Shown piece after piece: positions 57,588-64,000 of a stretch of DNA of 64,000 nt. The position numbers were made by a program, and so were the translations under genes. Position 1 is the first letter of the stretch; each line of letters starts with the position of its first letter. The DNA lies in assembly GCA_025667525.1 (NCBI GenBank), contig CM046876.1:571761469-571825468 (forward strand). The letters run 5' to 3'. The DNA is from Glebionis coronaria. Lineage: Eukaryota; Streptophyta; Magnoliopsida; Asterales; Asteraceae. The notes under the pieces are model-generated. The model did not search any database. It was not told where the DNA came from and worked only from the letters and a program-made list of their open reading frames with translations.

Positions 57588-57809
57588 CAACCAACTGTCT
57601 CAGTTGGTCATCAAGGCTAATTTTGAGGAGGTATTTTTAGAAAGGTCTTGAGTTCGAATCTCACTAAGAACCTTTAGGGGCACAAATTAAGTAGATGCAG
57701 GAGTGGGGTTTATTCCCTAAGGAGAAGGTTCGAGGCTTGCATACTGCCCAATACTTAATTGGATTTCACTGTAAGCTCGAATCACTAACTACTAACTCGC
57801 CGTTAAAAA
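57588..57809 (+). mobile_element. tRNA-derived SINE with 16-bp target duplication
   Basis: A box A-like TCTCAGTTGGTC (from 57599) and a box B GAGTTCGAATCTC (57650-57662) mark an RNA polymerase III promoter. The copy ends CTCGCCGTTAAAAAA. It is bounded by AGATATAGAGAAAAGT at 57572-57587 and 57810-57825. Confidence 0.92.
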
Positions 57810-57825
57810 AGATATAGAGAAAAGT

Positions 57826-60473
57826 TTATTTGTATTTTTATCTTGCTCATAAGTTAAGGGACAAATTTTCATCATATATCTTTGTTCGATTTAATGGTGG
57901 ACATTAACCTAAGATTTAAAAAAAACACGGAAGGATATTTTTGCCAAAATGTCTAAAAGTTTCAAAAATCGGACGGAGGAATTAAAATTGAAAATTTTTA
58001 GAACTAATTTTTATCACTGTTAATACTGCATTAGTGATAGAACAATGAAATATCAGTAATGATAAACCAATTAATATCACTAGTGATATTACACTATAAC
58101 TATATTTATTGAATATCGTTTTATTTCATTGTGTTACCTATAGTGATATTTTATTATTTTTATCACTAGTGAAATATCACCATTTATACATATTTTTTAT
58201 CAAATTTACAGCTTTAGTCCCCTTATCGATTTTTTTTGTATTTTTAGACATTCTGGCAAATATGGCCCCTCTGTGTTTTTTTATGGAATTTAATTTAGGT
58301 AAAGAATGGTTAGGATTAGTCTCTTAGCTTGTAAGTAAAAAGTATGATGCAAAATATAAACACATATAAACATCATTTTACTATAATTAATGTGTATTTT
58401 AATGCATTTTAATGTTAATTTGAAATTCTTGTGTTCATTTATATCCACTAACCTCTGCCCAGTGAGCATTGGTTAGCAAAACCCTATAACTTTTAAGAGT
58501 ATCTTCAATGCATAAAACACCAATAGCTTTTTACAAATTTAAAAAGTCTTTTGCAAATTACAATAGTTTTTAGTATTGCAATGAAAGTTTTTCAAAAGTT
58601 TTTTAAAAATACTTCACAAACAACAAGTCTTTCTTCAAGTCTTAATATGCATTCAGCGCCATAAATGCAAATAATCATCTAAAACTTTTTGCATTACGGA
58701 TGATATAAAGATTTTACACTTGATTTTCGTTTAGTGGTTCATGTTCGCTTATCATTAATCAGTTATTACATTGTAAAAGTCAACATGTACATTTTGAGAG
58801 TATTCGTAATACAAAAATCAATAATAGTTTTTTACTATTTCAATAAGTTTTTTAAACATAATTCTTTTGCATTGCTTTCGTACTTTTTTAAAAAGCTTTT
58901 TAAAACGACTTGATATATTAGAACATCAATATTGAACAAAGAAATGAAAAGCTTTCTACTATTCTAAAAAGTGTTGTGGAAGAGTTTTAACCATTGTATC
59001 AAAAAGTTTATGTAAAACTTTTCACAAAGACTTGGCAAAATTCAAGTCTTTTGTATAAGGTTACATGTAAGATTTCACCATCTAGGATCCATCCAGAGTT
59101 CGGGGAGTATAAAAGATGACGTTTAACTATGTCTAAAGAGGGAGAGTGTGAAAGAGAAAAGTGTGTGTTTATTTCTAGAGATGAAGTTAAATTGCATAAG
59201 TGATTATCCTCACATCTCCATTGAAATATAGAGGGGATGTATATATAGGCTTGAACACGAGTAACTGTGCTAACTTAACATATTTAGTCCCTATGTATCT
59301 TGCATTTTTAATATATTGTAATTCCGTATAAGTATTCAAATTCTAAAGCTAATAATCTTCCCTGAATATATAGATATACAAAATTACTTACAACTTTTCA
59401 CAAGTACAATATAACAAAATAAAGTCTTCCAATGCACTTCCATTGCTCCTTTTTCTAAACCCGACTAGCATAAGTGTCGATTTATATATTTTATTGTGTG
59501 TTCAAGTGGAATAAACAATAGTAATGGACAACAATCTACGTTCTTAACAATATGGGTCAACAAAGACAAAGAACCCTTTGGAAAAAAGTGATGTGGAGAT
59601 TATGGGCATGGATACCCATTAGACAATATACGTTTTAGCAAACATAAATTACAAACATGAAATGAAAGAAATGCAATTAGAATAAAACTCATTATACAAA
59701 TAGCTAAAGTCCACAACTAATTTTACAACATAATAACTCAAATAAGGAAAAATTTCTTATTTGGTTGTGTATTGTCTTAATCTGGTAAAATAAAACAGTA
59801 ACTAAAAGGTGAATGGGTCAAACTCGTTCAATGCAATTATTTGTTTTTACAATTCTAATTTGTACAATAAACTGGTTGAGCCCATACTAAGCCACGTCGT
59901 TTTAAACCGCACTGAAATGAACACATTTGGCCTAGATTGATCCATTCAATAACACTGAAATTGACTTGTGTGACCTTTTATTCAAAAAAATGAAGAAAAA
60001 AAAGTGCTTAAACCTAGCTTAACCCATCATTTTTAAACCAACAGTGTAATGAAACGTTTCGGTCCATTGACGAACCCGCCTCATTGACGATATATTCACC
60101 TCTTAGGGATAATATTTCTCATCAAGTTAAAGTATGTCCACTTCCCTCATAAGTCAAATCTCTTATACCATCATAGTTATGTAGGTTATAAAGTTTTATT
60201 GGTTTATGAATCTATGTTCAAATACGAAGTTATAGGTTTCATTTGATTATTGAGATTGCATTACAACATTATCTAAATGTTTGTTCTTAGTTAAGATAAG
60301 CATTAACAAACACTTAAGAAACTACTTTGCTAATTAATTAAAATATTATTTAAATTCTGTAAGAATAATTAAACAAAGGTAATAGAGTAAACTTGATCAA
60401 ACATTCATATAATAATGAACAATTAAATTAGCACACTTTCATATCGAAGGACTTTTTTGATGGGAATGGATGA
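57826..60473. other. 2.6-kb intergenic stretch, no gene seen
   Basis: AT-rich. About 57995-58185 is rich in ATCACTAGTGATATT palindromes. About 58500-59050 repeats AAAAGCTTTTTAAA and CTTTTTGCATT motifs, similar in style to 23340-23590, and may be an old MITE. No coding sequence is recognised. Confidence 0.4.
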
Positions 60474-60548
60474 AGCGGGGTAGAGGAATGGTCAACTCAT
60501 CAGAATCCTCATGATCTGAAGATTGCAGGTTCTAATCCTACCCCGCCT
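60474..60548 (+). pseudogene. mitochondrial trnfM-derived sequence (nuclear insertion)
   Basis: The 75 bp begin AGCGGGGTAGAGGAAT and end AATCCTACCCCGCCT, so the acceptor stem (GCGGGGT with ACCCCGC) is still paired. CTCATGA gives the CAT anticodon loop, and GCAGGTTCTAATCCT is the T arm with a C-to-T type change. This is the plant mitochondrial initiator tRNA as I recall it, with a base lost in the D arm and extra bases in the anticodon stem, so it is unlikely to work. How much flanking mitochondrial DNA came along cannot be judged here. Confidence 0.75.
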
Positions 60549-60931
60549 ATATGGATTGAGAGAAGGATCCTTGTCAACTTTAAGCAAGTACTTTTACAAT
60601 ATAGTAAGGTCTTTGTATGTTAGGGGGGTAGTAAGTAGAAAGTAGAGTTGGATGACAAAAAATGAGGTAGGATGACGGGACGAAGATCTTCGAGAACTAA
60701 TATTGGACCGGGAATCAAAAAGGGAAAAAGTCAAGTCTAAGCGCATATGACACGAAAAGGGAATTCAAAAAAGAAAACGTGGACAATAAAAATGGTATAG
60801 AGGAGGTATAAAAGTATTTTTGAAATTTATATAAAATTAGTGATTTTTATAGTTAGGGTTAGTTAATGTAACGGATTCCATTTAATATTGAATTCTTTTA
60901 TTATTTGTTGATTTGATTAAACTTCTTACAT

Positions 60932-61115
60932 ATAAAAATTAACTTGAGTTTCGTACGATAACATTTATTCATGTGGTTGGTGCCTATTATCGACTACTTC
61001 GTCAAGCTGAAAAGCACATGTACGTACTACTATGGAAGTTGTATCAATGACTCCATTATAGCTGGTGGTTCTAGGATTCATGTCAATATTATATTTGCTT
61101 AGCGTGAGGATCAAA
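60932..61115 (+). repeat. direct repeat, copy 1
   Basis: About 180 bp match 62490-62670 in the same orientation, ending with the well kept stretch ATTATATTTGCTTAGCGTGA. Other shared motifs are TTTATTCATGTGG-like, GACTACTTYGTCAAGCT and TATAGCTGGTG. The copies are diverged. No LTR features were found. Confidence 0.75.
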
Positions 61116-62489
61116 CGAGTTGGCACGTGGTCCCGCGCAACGCAAGATTATATTTTTGTTCCTGTGTATTGGCAAGTTTTTTATATTAGTTAGAGAATAT
61201 AGTATTTCAAGTAGTCGTTATACAAAAGATAGAAGAAATAAATTATACAAAATATTTTTTACATGAGATAGGAAAGATAATATTTCAAGTAGTTCTTACA
61301 CAAAAGATAAAAATTACTTTCATATATGTTCCTAGAATCCTAGTAGGTGTACTACTCAAACAAATTATACAAAACATGAAAGCTAGTTAGTTCTCAGTGG
61401 GCCAAGAATGGAGGAGGCTAAGTTCGGCCAGATGTGAAAGAAGCTCAAAAACTCTATTTTGTCTCTACATGTGATGTGTTTTAGTATATAGTAATTACAA
61501 CATAATAATAAGAAAAAATGACCAAAAAATATTATATATATCAAATATAATTCACTAAATATTCAGCTCTTATAAAAAAAAAATTCAAAATACTTGTAAA
61601 ATTGGCAAGATTTGCTAGAATTTGTGAATTATATGAAAACTAGCAGACTTTGGGAAATCGACTCGGATGACTAGGGCGTCTATGTAATGTAGTGGAATTA
61701 AATGAAAGTAAAATAAATGGAGATTAAAGCGAAGGTTGCTGACTAACCAGGTAAACGTCGCTCATACTATCACAAAAAAAACGTCGCTCATACTATCACA
61801 ACAAAGAAAAAGGTTTCGTGTAATATTTCCCAAAAAGATCATAGCATCAAATTCAACAGAAAAATCATAATCATGGGTAAATTTACGAACATAAATTAAA
61901 TTCTTAATGATGTGAGGTGTGATAAGAATATGATTCACATGAAGAGCCTTATGCAAAAAGCTATGTCGGTATAAGTGACAAAAATTGAATTACCATTGTC
62001 AAAATATATAGATGGATAAATGCTCGAATTATTAAAGAAAGTGAGTATGTGTGTATTGTTCGTCAAGTGAGAAAATGCTCTAGTGTCCATGTTCTAAAAA
62101 ATATTTCGATAAGTCATAGCCTGAAACGCGTGGGGAAGAGCATGATACATAGCACGTGATCCATAGTAGTGCATAGGTGAGTGTTGGGTTGGTGAAGCAT
62201 GGATAATAGTAATGAAGTACCTTAGATTGAAATATAGTATAAGTCGAATACATTTTCGTGTGATTTTCTTTTCTATTTTATTTTTGTGAATATCTAATGG
62301 AAAAAAATTTATGATTTTTTTATTTTCATGGTATTGCATCAACCATTAAACTTGGTTAGGTGTTTCTTGTTATTAACAAAATCTAACACATAAAATGTAC
62401 ATATGTCAAAAACAAAAAACCTACTAAAAAGTAAAACTCGTGCTAATTGACTATAAAAACATATGTTTGATGTGATATAAAAGATAAAC
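61116..62489. other. intergenic between direct repeats, no gene seen
   Basis: No coding frame is recognised. A CGTCGCTCATACTATCACA direct repeat occurs at about 61756 and 61782. Open frames at 61762-61956 and 62094-62342 (minus) lack known features. Confidence 0.4.
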
Positions 62490-62670
62490 GGACATAATTA
62501 ACTCGAGTTTTGTACGTTAATACTTATTCATGTGGGTAGTGCTTATTACGGACTACTTTGTCAAGCTAAAATGCACACGTACTAGTACTATGAAAGTCAT
62601 ACGGATGAGTCGCTATAGCTGGTGATTTTAGACTTCATGTCAATATTATATTTGCTTAGCGTGAGGATGA
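62490..62670 (+). repeat. direct repeat, copy 2
   Basis: Second copy of 60932-61115. It ends GCTTAGCGTGAGGATGA. Confidence 0.75.
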
Positions 62671-63124
62671 TATTATAACATACTTCTTTCATCTCAAAAT
62701 TATTGTTTCTGACAAAAAACATACAATTTTTATAAAAATACATTTTAAGTTTTTATGGTCTTACTTTTTTTACAGAATGATAGTTTTACCCTTAACTAAT
62801 TAAAGTAAAGTCTAATTAAATTTTGTAATAATAATTTCAAATTAGGATTATAATATAGTAAACTAGTGATTTAGAAAAAACTATAAGGTTTAACCTCACA
62901 GAGTTTAACCTTGCGAAATTTTCTTCTTTCTTTGCATTTTTATGCTTAGATCTAAGAGTTGTGAATGTCGCTTTTCTCGTTTAGTGTATTTTTAAATCAT
63001 TCAAAAAGGGGTTTGTATGAGAATGTTATGGCCAAAATACCACAAACTATTTTTTTTATTGTTTAGTTGTTATGGGATTTTGGTCATTACTTCTTCATAC
63101 AAACTTTATTTTACATGTTCAAAA
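62671..63124. other. intergenic, no gene seen
   Basis: AT-rich without coding frames. Confidence 0.4.
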
Positions 63125-63137
63125 AGTCATTTTTTAG

Positions 63138-63306
63138 AACGGCGTGTTAGTGGTTAGTGGGTTGAGTCATGTAGTGACATATAAGCGGATAATATGCCTT
63201 TTTTAACCCTCGTCTAGTTATGCTTGAACTCCGTATCGACTTTCCCTGAGAAAAAAGTCTTCTAACAGGTCTCGAACTCAATACCTCCAAGAATACAACC
63301 TCCCTG
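63138..63306 (-). mobile_element. SINE copy with 13-bp target duplication
   Basis: On the minus strand a box B GAGTTCGAGACC (about 63268-63279) is followed by a body ending CGCCGTTCTAAAAAA. Direct repeats AGTCATTTTTTAG lie at 63125-63137 and 63307-63319. The 5' part is probably truncated. It is related to 13915-14075. Confidence 0.8.
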
Positions 63307-63722
63307 AGTCATTTTTTAGTATTTCGAGTGATAAGTAGTTAAAGATATTTTTCTGGAACATATCCATTCATGAGTTTTGATATTAATTAATTGTAAACTA
63401 AATGAAGATATCATACATACATTTTCTAATGCTTATATGAGGAATAAGGACCCACTTATATTGGGTGTAAGCCCTAACAAGATAAATTCTAAGAAAGATA
63501 TCCTAGAATAGTCTTATAGAATTTATCTTGTTTCCCATCTACCACTTACTCCAAATTCAATTTTCCAATGGTATTTTTACCCTCGGATTGACTTCGTGAC
63601 TTTATACAATATTTATGGTATTTATATTTAATTAAATCATATTTAGAAAACTTCTCGTTAGTTAAACGTTAAACTATTTAACTATTTAACTAACAATTGT
63701 TAAGTATTCTCATTTGGTAGAT

Positions 63723-63958
<236 letters not shown>

Positions 63959-64000
63959 GAGTAAGGATCCAGTAAGAAGAAACTTAAAATAAGAAGTGGT

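Overview
The window is nuclear DNA of a flowering plant. It is AT-rich and gene-poor, with spliced genes using GT-AG introns and a dense layer of small plant transposons, retrotransposon fragments and one mitochondrial tRNA remnant. The families seen (Stowaway, hAT, Harbinger and Mutator-like MITEs, small LTR elements primed by initiator methionine tRNA, LINE/SINE copies with a GCCGTT-A(n) tail) fit a eudicot. The tail type suggests Asteraceae to me, but that is a guess.

Only two host genes look intact. One is a two-exon, GPI-anchored phytocyanin (blue copper protein) on the minus strand at 12577-13288. The other is a three-exon 2-oxoglutarate/Fe(II) dioxygenase on the plus strand at 30371-32266. 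The dioxygenase lies in a segmental duplication: about 30290-34010 is repeated at about 44735-49320. The second copy is a pseudogene (44807-47207) with a 1-bp frameshift, a 9-bp exon deletion and two intron insertions. Between the copies lies a decayed, intron-containing pseudogene of an RGG-repeat RNA-binding protein (minus, 39624-44165), split by a young 1.4-kb LTR element with a perfect 5-bp target duplication. A further broken gene fragment of unknown family is at about 25550-26060 (minus).

The most interesting block is 49452-55900: a full-length 6.4-kb Mutator-like element with 90-bp terminal inverted repeats and a 9-bp target duplication (8 of 9 match). It carries a decayed MuDR-type transposase on the plus strand and a convergent second gene on the minus strand for a small GRF-type zinc-finger protein. 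Each gene starts near its own terminal repeat, as in maize MuDR, but the second gene is not of mudrB type as far as I can tell. All four premature stops in the element can be explained by C:G to T:A changes.

Layout: 1-5000, an array of seven similar hairpins with compensating stem changes, embedded in inverted terminal-type blocks; 5424-6298, a small LTR element (minus) inside an inverted repeat; 6797-7391, Harbinger MITE; 9745-9909, three 55-bp tandem repeats; 11350-12543, two MITEs; 12577-13288, phytocyanin gene; 13900-25000, nested MITEs, SINEs, a LINE fragment and a 1.1-kb foldback; 25000-30300, mostly featureless; 30290-49320, the duplicated dioxygenase region, including a transposon-borne array of 21-bp palindromes (35795-35921) and a 600-bp foldback (37608-38202); 49452-55900, the Mutator-like element; 55900-64000, AT-rich sequence with SINEs, the trnfM remnant and a 230-bp TA microsatellite.
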